Shown: positions 1 through 11,125 of the stretch, in pieces
Position numbering within the stretch: the first letter of the stretch is position 1
Layout: each line of letters starts with the position of its first letter
From: Agelaius tricolor
Taxonomy: Eukaryota > Chordata > Aves > Passeriformes > Icteridae
NCBI GenBank assembly: GCA_023055355.1
Contig: JALJCS010000020.1
Location: forward strand, 6,803,001-6,867,000
Reading direction: 5' to 3'
DNA: 64,000 nucleotides
Translations under genes and position numbers: made by a program
Notes under the pieces: model-generated
Databases searched by the model: none
The model's input: only the letters and a program-made list of their open reading frames with translations
What the model was told of the DNA's origin: nothing

Positions 1-2483
1 CGAGTTTAGTGATAAGTGAAAAGTTAATATGTGCTTGGCAGAGCAAGCTCTTAATTTCCCTTAAAATGGAGGGGGCAGAAATGATCTCATCGGACAAGAT
101 GTCTTTGGGCTACTGCCCACTGTTAGGGATGTCCTAGACAGGGTTTATTTACTTGGTGTAGGCAGATTATTTCCCTTTCCCTCCATAAATCTGGCCTGCG
201 GTAACTGTTAGCAAAAGAGCTTTCCACCTCCTGTATTGCAGGAAGCATTTAAGCTCTTGTTGAAATATGAAGCTCCCTTCCTTTATTAAAATTAAGAACC
301 ACTTTCTCACATGGCAAAGTGATAATAAAGACTGAAATTGGATCTATAACTTCATGAAAAGAAGAAGAATTTTTTTTAAGACAAATCATGCATGGTAATG
401 CCTTCATTGTTCTCTCGCTGTGTTCTTTGTATTGCTTAACTCCCTGCGAACAAAGAACCCATAACTAGAATTGTAAAAATAATCCAAGCATTTAAGTCAA
501 AACTCAAAAGGCCCTTGGGAATCTCGTGCGAAGGTGTGCCCTTGAAATGGTGGTTTGGGGATTGTCTGAACAGGTTGGAACATCCTGGCCCTGAGGAAAT
601 CTCTGGGAATTCTGCTGCTGACTCCGGCGGGGTCGGGATTCCGCGCTCGGCGCTTTGTGCCGGGCATTGAGCGGAGCCGTCTTTCAGCCTTTGAGAAACT
701 CTGACTCCCTCCTCACGGGCAGGCGGGAGATTTTCTACTTGGTTGCACTCGTGAATTCTAGTTAAGGGAATTGCTTTTGGTCCCTCCATCTTTGTCACTT
801 ACTTAAACAAACATGCAAACTGGAAGCATGCACTTGCCCAAGCTTCAGCAGCGAGTGCCTCCTCGAGATCTCTTGTTACTGATCTAGAACTTAAACTGAT
901 TGGGAAAGTGGCTTTAAGATGAGGTTCAGTCATGCTTAAATGAAACCAATTGGGCAGAGAGATGAGAAATTTTAGTCGTACTTGGCATTCAGGTGTCTGA
1001 ACCCAGCTAGTTTGAAATATGAAGGTTTGGTACCTGAGCTTGAACACAGATCAGTAGGGAGGTTGTAAATTGAAGCAATGAGTGTTTCTTCAGCAGTTTA
1101 TTGCAAAATAATGGGGTTTTGAAAATACAGGGCTGTCCAGGGTCAAAGTCACCGGGAAAGAAAGGTACTTAAATAAACAATGAGGGAATTAGTCTGAAAT
1201 TTGCATGGAGACTCAGATAACCCGGGCCCTTTAAAACCTGATTGAACATAGATTTAGCCCTGTTGAGGAGAGACAGGGCCACAGGACCTCTCCCAGCCCC
1301 TGCTACTTCAGTGACTGATCAGATGTCTCATCCCTGCCAGGGTATTCGAGCAAACCAGTGGTTTGTCTGGCTCTGATTGTTGTACATATGGGCATTATCT
1401 TCCTGTGTCATGTCACAGTCCAGGGAGAGGAGGGGGGAGTTACCAGAGTTAGAGGGAGTTTCCCCATATCCCCCATCTTCCACATTCATTGTGCCGTGGC
1501 CAATGACATCATCTGTTGCTCAAGAACTGCTGTTGATGAAATAAACTCCGTATTTAATGAAAACCAAAACCCAAAGAAGCCATATTCCCCAGAAACTTGA
1601 TCCAGGGCTCCAAGAAAATTGTTACACTTCAGTTGCCTCATCCTAATTCTCCATCAAGAGAAAAAGTTAAGGAAAAATTACTAGAGGAAACTTTCTGAGC
1701 TTTCAGCAGCAATATCCCACAGACTTTTGTTCATCCAGAGTAACCCCACAAAGCTCAACAACCTGGTTTATAGTGAACTTGTTTTTAATTTATGCTAGTA
1801 AAATTAGGTCCAAAATGTGAGCTGTTGTTGCAGGAACAGGGAGTTGGAAAGCTACATCCCAGGTATCTGATAAGAGCTTACTTAGACTTCCCTGCCACTC
1901 AGGATCACAGAAAAGTTGCAGTGGCAGAAAGATTGGCTGTAACCTTTCTGTGTTTAGCTGTAATGGAACGTGCAAAAGCTTGAACATTTCTGGAAGGTGC
2001 CTGGAGAGGCCTGGCCCTTGTGTCAGCAGGAGTATGCATTGAAAGCTGCTCAAGAGAGGGACATTTCTTAAAATAGTTTGCAAAAAGTAACAATCACAGC
2101 CCAGTGTGGACAATCAGAGAATATTAGAAGTTATGTTAAAGAAAATGGTTAATTTTTCCCTACTTTTCTTGCTCAAAAAAGAAGCTTGGTTGTTCCTCAA
2201 CCTTGTAGCTGTGTCTTGAGGGCTTTCCTTAATGAGCCATCTCCTTCTGTCCAGTATGGAAAGAAAAACAAAAGAGTTAGAGACCTCCCTTTGTCTCCAT
2301 GTGATTTTAATCTGATTCATTCATTCCTAATCATCTTGAAGGATTATAAAAGCAAAACCTGTTAAATCTTGATTCTTACTTCTTTTCTTTCTCTCCCAAA
2401 CATAATCATTTTTCTTTTATCATGTTGCATTTCTTTGCCCGTGAATCAGCTGCCTTTTTATTTTTCCCCTCTATAACAAAGTC

Positions 2484-2504
2484 GGGAGGGAGGGAGGGAG
2501 GGGG
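2484..2504 (+). repeat. (GGGA)n G-quadruplex-type array
   Basis: Four perfect GGGA units followed by a run of five Gs. Five G-tracts of at least three Gs with single-base loops meet the usual criterion for a stable G-quadruplex on the + strand. In the intron it would also be present in the pre-mRNA. Confidence 0.85.
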
Positions 2505-3729
2505 CGATGGGAGCGCTGCTGCCTTTGATTCGTTCGACACACAAGTGTTCCTTGGCCTTTCATACCCAGGAGTGGATGCAGCTCTTGAACAAATTGGACC
2601 TACTTGTTTGCTGGCCTAGGCCATCTTGTTATCCAGCCAGCTGTGTTTTGATCTTGGAGGGCCATTTGAAGATTAAATTGAGACATCTTTTGTTACTATT
2701 AAGTGCAGTAATTAAATCAGCTCAGTGTTATTTAAGTGTGGAAAATGTCGCTTTGCTGGCCCATGGGTGTCTGAAGTTGCCATTAGACAGCTGTGTTGCT
2801 TCCAGTGCTAATGATGAAGAGGTAGGAGAAAAGAGCCAAGTGCTCTCTAAATAATTTTCACCTCTTTCTGGGTTGTGCTGGATCCCCTCCCCACCTTTTT
2901 GTGTGCCGTTCCTCCTCAGTCTCCTCAATTCATGAAGAAGAAGGTTTTTGAGAGGGAGCTCGAGCTTTGTTGGGTGGAGAGCTGGCAGCGAGTGCCCAGT
3001 CCTGAGCAGAGGGGTGGAACAGTGTGGGTGAAACATGCTGAGCTCTCTGGATGGCAGCTGCTGCCCCATCTCTGAGTTTGCAGTTGTTGGCTATGTGAAC
3101 AACAAAGAGGCTGACCTAGCAGGGTGGATCTAATAAATGAGCAAAGTTGACTGCCTGCCCCCCTCCCTCTGTGGTGGGAGTCTGCCAGTCAAGTCAAGCA
3201 CGGCGAGTACATTTGTTCCCATGGGGGTCATTGTAATACAATTTGCTGGCACAGGCTGGCCTGGCTGTGAAGTGGTGGCACCTGGGAGATGTGAACCCTG
3301 GCTCAGGCCAGGCCTGGTATCATTCAGAGGTCACCTGGGGCGTACTGGGGCAAGGCAGTTGCCCTTCCCCAGCCCCCTTTGCCTGCTGCTTGCTGAGCAG
3401 ATTGCTTAGAGAGAGGTGGCTGGAGGTGATGATTGGCAGCAGGGAGCGGAGCAGACAGATGCTGCAAGAGAAAGTGAGAACCTCGGTGGGAAAGGCAGTT
3501 CTTCGGAGGTCAAGTATGTTTTAATGCTGGGTTAAGTTGCACAGCAGTATTGGCTCATTGCTACTGGCAGCACTGATCACTTGAGCGTTGCCTTACCCTT
3601 CCCATCGTGCCCTTTAGAGCCCTGCCTTACCTCCTGTGTGCAGATGAGCATTCTCCTTTTCTCCTTGCTGCTCTCCCTCCCTGGCAGGAGCGGCCGCCGG
3701 GCTCTGCCGAGGCAGAGTGTGCTGAGCTG

Positions 3730-3765
3730 CCAGCCTTCCTCCTCCCGAGCCAGCCTTCCTCCTCC
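3730..3765. repeat. Two-copy 20-bp-period tandem repeat
   Basis: The 16-bp segment CCAGCCTTCCTCCTCC occurs at 3730-3745 and 3750-3765 with a 4-bp spacer. This is a local duplication in a pyrimidine-rich stretch; no function is evident. Confidence 0.85.
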
Positions 3766-4194
3766 TCGTTAGCCTGGCCTCCCAGATGCACCGGGCTCTG
3801 GGCTCCCACCCCCAGTAATTGCCCAGCAACATCTATTTGCATTGCTCCTTACGCCCGCCGTGTTTTATGGAGGGGGAAGTGTGTTTGCACTTCGTGAGTG
3901 TTTCTGAGCTGTGGCAAGGGCAGGAGAATGGCAGATGGGTGGGGATGAGAGAATGGGGGAGCTGTGATGAATCTGTTTTTCTTACCTTGTTTAAAAGTGC
4001 CTGTTAAAATTCAGCCTAATGGTGTCTGCCATGTTGCGAATACACAGTCATTAGTTGGTCCAATTCATGCATGCTGAGGTAGGAGGGTGATGTGAATGCA
4101 AAGGAGCTGCAGAGAATGGGAGCTGGGGGGGCAGGGGAAGGAGGGGGAGAAGCTTGGTAATACAGTGACAATGAAACATACGGTAGTCACACTG

Positions 4195-4460
4195 GAAAAC
4201 TTTCTCCTTCATTAGCAGGGATCTGTTGAGTTTCTGCTCACATTAGGGTAATTAACACAAGTACAGATTGTTGAACATCTGTGCAGTTTAACTATATGGC
4301 CGGTTCCCAGGCTTTAAACAGGGCTGTGAGGAGCCAAATGCAAAGCAGTATGAAAAGCCCACACACTATTCATTTTACTGAAATTAGCATTTCTGGATGA
4401 AAGCTGATGTTGCACGTCGGCTATAAATTTTCTCTGGTCTGTTGCCAGGTTGGCTAATGA
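4195..4460. promoter_or_regulatory. Candidate conserved non-coding element
   Basis: An AT-rich, low-CpG block free of recognisable repeats, with a TAATTA homeodomain core at 4249-4254 and other ATTA/CATTA cores nearby (for example CATTAG at 4210 and 4241). Its texture resembles developmental enhancers found in introns of AUTS2-family genes. This is inferred from composition and motifs only; conservation could not be tested. Confidence 0.25.
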
Positions 4461-4972
4461 TCTGAGGTTAGTGTTTGTTAAAAAAAATTTTAAAATTTGT
4501 TACTTTTAATATTCTGGAGGGGAAGTTTCTTAAAAGGCAAAACAAAAAGCAAGCAAAACAAAGCATATGAGTATATTATATGTAATGTTCTTCTAATCTT
4601 TTTCCAGTGGAAGCTCAGGAGGGAATTGCTGCTTCAGCCTCTCTCAGAGGCTCTTGGCTCCACGAAACTACCAAGGGTTTTTTAGTATTTCGGACCAAAC
4701 TGCAGTTTTAATTTTCTAGCCTTGTAAATGCCTGGGAGGCTCCGCTTACTGTGTGTTGTAGATATGAGCTGTGCAAATGAAATGCAGAATTCTGTCTGCA
4801 GGATGGTGACTACACAGGTATTGCTTCTCCCTGCATCACCATATTTATGGACAGTCTTCTGCAGTGGTTATCCCAGAGGAGTGTTGTGTTGCTGTGGCAT
4901 CTCGAAGCTTCCTCTTTGCTCTTTTTACCTTGCCCAGCTGAGAGCACACATTTTTTCTGCAGGTGGAATTAA

Positions 4973-5107
4973 GTGTGCTCAAGGCCAGGCTGGATGGGGC
5001 TTTGAGCAGTGTGGTCTAGTGGAAGATGTCCCTGCCCATGGCAAAGGGGTTGGAATTAAATGGGCTTTCAAGCCCCTTCCAACTCAAACCATTCTGTGTT
5101 TCTATGA
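4973..5107 (+). mobile_element. CR1 LINE, truncated 3' end
   Basis: The segment follows the avian CR1 3'-terminal consensus in order: CTCAAGGCCAGGCTGGATGG, then GGTCTAGTGGAAG, CCCTGCCCATGGCA, CCCTTCCAACTC and an ending ATTCTGTGTTTCTATGA, a decayed form of the terminal ATTCTATGATTCTATGA. Only the last about 135 bp of the element remain, as is normal for 5'-truncated CR1 insertions. There is no coding capacity. It supports a sauropsid, probably bird, origin for the window. Confidence 0.92.
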
Positions 5108-5893
5108 GCTGCTGTGAGATGGACAGCCCTTTTAGCTGGGACAACAATTATTGTGCCATGTGTGCCAGGAAATTTTGATGGAGAAGATTTTTATGTGTGT
5201 GAAAAGAACAATCCTCATTAGCACTATTTTGTTCCTGCTGTTTTCACTGAGTAAAAAAATTTTGTTCATAGTGGAGTTTTTTTTTAATGTAATCCCTGTG
5301 GGTTGATGTGAACAGAGCTGACCTTTGAAACACTATTTAAATTTTAAAAGGTTTGTATATTTTTTTGTTTAATTGGGAAAGGAAGGGGCTTGGTGTCTTA
5401 CAGGAAGTGTTATTCTTACCAAGAGTGAGTGATTTGATCCTTCAGTTCACCCTCAGCTCCTGCTCTGTAATGGTTTATGCTCCAGCCCAGAATTTAGTTT
5501 GGCATCACTTGAAATTGTTGGTGAAACTGTTGCACTCACCAGCTCCTCAAAAGTCTGCTGGCAAACATCAGAAACTGTCAGAGCTTCATATTCTTAGTGA
5601 CTAAAGAAACTTCTGGGACCAGAATCCAGTCTTCAGATTCAGTCCTGCAAATGTCTCAGCCTCAGGAGCACCACTACCCTTGTCCATGTAATTCAGCCTC
5701 ATAAATGGTTTGTCATTGAAGGATCTCTTTCTGGGGTGAAGGTGTCCACACAAGACAGACTTGCTGAATCATACAAAACTCTGGAAGTACAGTTAAATAT
5801 GTGGTTTATTTCTGAAGCGCTAATTTAGTTAATCTAGTCCAAAATGAAATTTAGTCTGGCCGACTTACTTTTGTGATAGCTTTTCAGATAATT

Positions 5894-5914
5894 ATGTGTG
5901 TATATGCGCACACA
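5894..5914. repeat. 21-bp alternating purine-pyrimidine tract (Z-DNA-prone)
   Basis: From A5894 to A5914 purines and pyrimidines alternate without a break (ATGTGTGTATATGCGCACAC and one more A). The two ends are partly self-complementary (TGTG against CACA). It is a weak smaller counterpart of the tract at 44001-44060. Confidence 0.75.
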
Positions 5915-7070
5915 GGTGCACACTGGTTTAGTTAGGAAGGGGAAAACTGAGTGAAATGTTGAGCTGCATTAGACTTCTTACCTTCTCCACAAAGGATGTC
6001 AGAAGGTGGCATGTTGCTTGGCCACAAGAGCTCGGAGAGCATCTGTTACAAGAGGATGACAGAGGGCATTGGCCCTTTCAAAGCAGGGCTGCAGTGAACT
6101 GAGCGCTGAGATTTCCTCGGTGGTGATCTTGCCAAAAGGGTCCTGGCTCCTTGGGTAAGAAGTGCTTGTTTAAAAATAAATTGGAAGAAAAAAGTATCCT
6201 TACTGTTACAGTTTGGGTTTTTTCCTGGACTCAATAATAGGGTTACTTTGAGTACTGGCAGAATAGTGTGACTGAAGTTAATGAGGATGTTCAGTCTTAA
6301 CCATGGTTAATACCTGTGCTCCATGGATTTGTACCCTCTGTGTCTCTGCTTGGATTTTATTTCATCTCATTCAAGGAAATTCCAGCTCTATGCAGGAGAG
6401 TCATGCTCAGAAAAAAAAACCCAAAGAGTGTTTCTGTTGAAATAAACAGAGAAACCTGGATTATTTTCACTGTTAGGTAAATCAAACTCACCTCTTTGGG
6501 TATGTGCAACTGACCATGGAACTAAAGGGCTTTTGTATTTGCAGATACACAGCCAAAATTAAACAAAATATTTCTTTATTAATGCCCTGTTCCATTTCAG
6601 CCCTGCTTTTTGAGATTTTCCACAAGCTGGACTTAAAATGCCAGAAAATGGCAATGGATCCAGAGAAGGGGTTTCGTGATTTTGTTAGATAGGAAAACTG
6701 CAGCTGGTGAAATGTGTCTGTCAGCCTTCAGTTACATGGCTGTATCTGAGAATGTGTGTGTAATGATTTTTCTAGCAGAATTTTCCAGTGTGTACTGGAA
6801 TGCACTGAGAAACTTGAGGACATCATTTTGAAGGCCTCCTAAAGTTTCTTTGGAGTTTTCACTTCATGTATCACGAAGCCAGCTTCTGTGAAGCAGTGAG
6901 TTCTCTTGTGCTCCTGCTTTGAGCGGGCAGATGTATTTATTTTGATACCTAAAATAAGCTCAGCAAACTTGACACTGTTGTTTTTGAGGCTGCACATCCT
7001 GAGGATCTCTCAGACCTTTATCAGCCTCCAAACTGAGCGTGTCTCCCTAACTCTGCAGTTGCGTGGTTGG

Positions 7071-7139
7071 AATTATCTCCATTGTGTAGATGGGAACACT
7101 GAAGCAGATTGGAAATTACTTGCCCCAGGCCATCTAATG
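7071..7139 (-). mobile_element. MIR/CORE-SINE relic
   Basis: The + strand matches the reverse complement of the MIR core region in order: ATCTCCATT, then GTAGATGGGAACACTGAAGC (consensus ACAGATGAGGAAACTGAGGC), then ACTTGCCCCAGGCCA (consensus ACTTGCCCAAGGTCA). Divergence is high, as expected for an element that predates the split of birds and mammals. The call is from remembered consensus, not an alignment. Confidence 0.72.
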
Positions 7140-10100
7140 CTGACAATAGACCACACAGTCCCTCAGCCTCTTTCTGTGCCAAAACCATTCTCTTGTGTCT
7201 GCATATGGAAAAAACAGAGTAGGTCGAGCAGAGAGTGGTATTTGTTGTGATAACAATGTGCATTGGGTCCCAAAAGGCCACTGGACAGTGATGGATACAT
7301 GGCTGTGAAATTAAAATCACCCAGAGATGCACAGGAGGAAGGGCTGGAGTGGTCTTTGGGCAGGGGAGCAGGCAGGGAGGTGCAGGCAGCAGCACATTTG
7401 CATTCTCCTGTCAGGGAGCTGGAAGCTGCCACCGAGCAGTTTATACTCAGCCTGTGCTGGCCTTGAATTATGCATGACCAATTTATCATGCCCCCAGCTG
7501 AAAAACTAATTGTGTCCCTGGGATATATTTACTAGAAATTGTAGTTTGCTGTGCTGGGGTCCCCGGAGTGTCCGGCAGAGCAAACGACTGGGAAGTCAGA
7601 GCATGTTCAGAGCAGGACTCCTGGCTCCGCTGGAGCCCCCGTGCTGTTGATAGATTTTTCACTTCGATTGCCTTTCCAAGGGTTTTCCCCCTCCTTCCTA
7701 TTTTTTTACACTGCATTACACTTAATCGGGCTGCAGGAGTCCTTCCAGTAGTCTCCAGTATTAAAAAGCACACGATGTGCCTGGAAAAAGGCAGTTTATT
7801 CAGGAAATGCCAGCCAGGTTGGGAGAAGGGGGCTGGTTTCCTCTGTGTGTGGTTTTACTCTTCTTTTTTTTATAAGCACAGTGTGGCTTCATATAATGTC
7901 TCCAATTACCGTGAACATCCCCTCCCTCCCCAGGTCTAGAGTGATGAGATTCCCTAATTACTGTCATTTGAGCAAGAAGTTCAGGAGGAGAGGATTTCTT
8001 TTCTTCATGCAGAGCTTGTGGGGTAGGCTGAAGCTTGCAAACTATTACCACCAGGTCTGTTGAAGGGACATACAGTGTCCCAAATGGAGTTTCTCAGTGG
8101 TGAAGTGACAACTGCCAAACCTGTATGAGGCTGTAAACCCCTCATGAGGTAGTGCTAAATCATAACCATCATCAGTGGGGGCGAGGTTTGAAAGGGAAGG
8201 AGGCAATTCACTGATAAATTAATCACCGAGTTCAGTCTGTCCTCCCCCACTTGTCACAGAAGGAGGATGTCAAGGAGTTAATCACAGTAAAGGAGTCAAC
8301 AGTAACAAAATTCAGAGGCAGAAGAGCCCTCTGGAATCTCTTGTTCCCTTTCTGTTCCTCCTTGTCTGATCTGGTACAGTTCCACCACTTCTCCAAGGTC
8401 ACCAGGAGCTGTGCCAGCTCTGTCTGCATGGCTTCCCTGCTGGCAGCACAGGCAGGCCTGCTCCTCTGGGAGGCTGGGAGCCCCCAAGGCAGGGCTTAGG
8501 AGACAAGGATTGCTCTCCTGCCCCTCCACAATGGGCAGGAGCCTTTCTTCTGACCGTGCCAAAATGGGCTGTATGCTCCATGGCCAGGCTGGGCTGTCCC
8601 TCTGCTTTGCTGGGATTTACTGCATGTCCTCTTGGGAACAGAGCTGCAGGAGTGTGAACTGGGCTGGAAGAAAGGTGCTGGCAGAGGTGCTTTCTTAAAT
8701 AAAATTAAGATCTATTTATGCAAGCTATTTGTAAAATGGGAAGTTGGAAGAAGTAAAGGTGGTTTTACATAGTTTCTGAATGCCACAGATCTGGATCAGC
8801 TTGTAAACGTTCAAAAGCTCTCTACAGCTTACCTCTTTGTAGTTCCCCAAATTTGTATTCGTCATCAATTCCCCAGAAAGATCTGGTGAAAAGATTTGTT
8901 CAGGTGACTACACGTCTTGCTGCAGAAAAAGTAGAGCAGATCTGCTGTGTGATGAAACCATGCTCCTCTTGGCTGAAATATGTGATACAACCAGCATAAA
9001 AGTGGATCTGAAGCTTGTAAGATCATTTCAGAGGGAAGGCATAAACAGGTTTGTCCCTGTATGCTGCCAACCAAAGCAAAACCACTGCAGAGTTCAAGGT
9101 TGGCATGAACTGCCAAATCAGGACTGCCCATAGTGTATCTCCTCAGACCCTGGTGAATGAGAAACAGTCACAAGTCAAGAGATGTCCTTGCAGATCCCAC
9201 ACTCTAAGGCTGCCTTGCTCCCTTGAAACTGCTGATTTCCAAAGAGCAGTGGGCTGGTCATGGAGCTCAGTGGTTCAATGAGTCTGTGCAGAGGGACAAA
9301 GGAAATGCTTGAGCTGAGCTGTACAGTGTTTGTTCCAGTCTGTTTTTCTGGAGGATGTTGTAGCACTTATGAAATTACTGTACTTTTTGAACAGTGGGGA
9401 GAGCACGAGGCAGGCAGACTGGCAAAAGGATGGAGACCACTTTGATGTAGCAGCATTTGTACTGGTATGGAAAAGGTAGGGTAGCATGCATCACAGCATC
9501 TTTTGTTAGGTTTTTTTAGCTGTGGCAACTCAGTGTCTGGCTGCCTTTGCCCTTTAATCATTCAGAATGAAACATTTTAGTGAATCCAGGTTATGTTCCT
9601 TTTGCTGGTGGTTCTTGTTAGCTTGTTAATGATCTTGCTAGGTTTTAAATGCCTACAAATGTGAGTTCACGGATAACTTGAGTTGAGGGCAGCCATCCTT
9701 GGCACGGTGTCCTGATTTTTCCTATGAAAATCTTCCATGTTTTGTTCTATTCCAGCCTCTGTTACCTTGTCATTATAAATAGAGGGGAAAAACCACTGGC
9801 ACTGTGTTGCCTTGTGGATATTGCTCTTCCCTGAACCTGCCTCTTATGCTCTTTCCAAGGGAGCTTGTCTGGCAATTCACAGTTTCTGAGTGGCTCTACT
9901 GTTTTTTTTTTCCTCAGTTTTGTTATTCAAGCACTTTTGGCTTTGCTGCTTTTTGTCAGTCTGTTGCTGTGTTCAAGTTGCCTGAGCTGCTTGGTTTTCT
10001 CTCTTTGCTTTGCTGCTGCAGTGGGACGAGAAGCTGCAGCATTGCTGGGGAGGGTCAGGTGCAGAGGAACCCACATACAAGCTGTGGCAGCAGCTCAGAA

Positions 10101-10714
10101 GATGCAAAAAGGTGGTGAAATTGGGGTAAAATAGAAGTCAGTGACTGTTTTATAGCAGGCTACATGACACAGACTGACACTGCCCTCACTCTCTTACATT
10201 CTTCTCACCCAAAAGTCCTGTCCTCCATCCTTTTCTTCCTCCTCCTCCTCTTTCCTTCCTGTAGCTAATATACACTGCAGTGTCAATTTTCATTTGGTCC
10301 TGTGCCTAAAGTTGTGTAAATAGAGAAAAGCAAGTTGTGATCAGCAAAGAGAGATGTGATTTTAAGAAGGGGCTTTTTTTTATTTGTACTAGAGTGTTGA
10401 GGGGAATTACGCTAACATCAGCTCCAACTTAAACATAGTACTTGCTCCCACAGTTTCAAATCACTGTGAACTTAGCTAAAACACCATTCTAGCTTGGGAA
10501 TTTCTTGGGGAGGGGTTGGATGGAGCCCCATGTTCTGTCACCATGTAAAAGTGTCACCATGTTTCTCCCAGTAAGGGATGAGAACTAACAAAAATAGATG
10601 GAGGAAAGGGGGCAATGCATTTTTCTCATAATACTACCGTGGAAGCATCTCTGGAGACGTGTGCACATACAGTGGCACATCCACATCCTTGGCTTAGGGA
10701 GCTGTGGAGGAATT
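7140..10714 (+). other. FBRSL1 intron: no coding exon seen
   Basis: Non-coding. It contains the octamer and homeodomain-rich stretch 7390-7560, a CCTCCTCCT pyrimidine run near 10240 and otherwise unremarkable sequence. Overlapping ORFs of 60-124 codons near 7000-8600 are open on both strands at once without similarity to anything I recognise, so I treat them as chance. Confidence 0.7.
7390..7560. promoter_or_regulatory. Candidate conserved non-coding element with octamer motif
   Basis: It contains ATTTGCAT (octamer, reverse orientation) at 7396-7403, followed by GAATTATGCATGACC, TTTATCATG and CTAATTG, all typical POU/homeodomain-type cores, in a repeat-free stretch. No start codon or splice-flanked frame suggests coding use. 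The enhancer role is inference. Confidence 0.3.
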
Positions 10715-11125
10715 CTGAGGCGAGGAGAGGGGGGTGACGGGGAGCGGGAGAACAAACCTCGCCGCTCTAAGAAATCCTGAAAATGTCCATCAGAAACGCA
10801 GCGAGCGTTCGGAGGCTGCTGGAAGCGTTCCAGTACCGGAGTCTTTGTCTCCATCCATCAGAGGCACTGCAATCTTTGTGCCCCCAGCTTCAAACAAGGG
10901 CTTCACGCTGTCCTTGCAATCTGCCTTTATGCAGCGGAGTGTGGAGGCTTCTAATTACGAGGCCGAGCGGCGCGGCGGGTGGGGAGCCGTGCTGCGCCCC
11001 GCAGCCGCGCACCTGATTATCCGCTCCCGAGGTCGTTAGAAGGGTTACTCCTGAGTTTAAGCCTGCTCTGCAAGACCCCTAATTATATGCTGCTCTGCAA
11101 GTTGCATTAAAAAGAAATTGTTGAA
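10715..11125. promoter_or_regulatory. CpG-rich block followed by an AT-rich homeodomain element
   Basis: From about 10715 to 11040 CpG dinucleotides are frequent (for example GAGCGGCGCGGCGGGTGG and CGCCCCGCAGCCGCGC), in sharp contrast to the surrounding intron. Embedded in and after it are two TAATTA cores (10952-10957 and 11080-11085) and a duplicated CTCTGCAAG. This could be an intronic CpG island serving as an alternative promoter, or an enhancer. No TATA box or convincing first exon of FBRSL1 is seen; the ORFs crossing it have no recognised similarity. Confidence 0.35.

Larger units (their letters stand above)
1..7070 (+). other. FBRSL1 intron, first part: no coding exon seen
   Basis: Non-coding intron sequence. 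It holds a small CpG-rich patch near 600-665, a G-run array at 2484-2504, an AT-rich homeodomain-type stretch around 2640-2830, a short tandem repeat at 3730-3765, an octamer site at 3835-3842, an enhancer-like block at 4195-4460, a CR1 tail at 4973-5107 and an alternating purine-pyrimidine tract at 5894-5914. Short ORFs here have no recognisable protein similarity, and no good splice-flanked FBRSL1 exon was found. The remaining stretches show nothing I can name. Confidence 0.75.

Noticed and set aside
600..665. Short CpG-rich patch as a promoter
   Set aside because: It is too short, with no TATA box, initiator context or FBRSL1 first-exon peptide.
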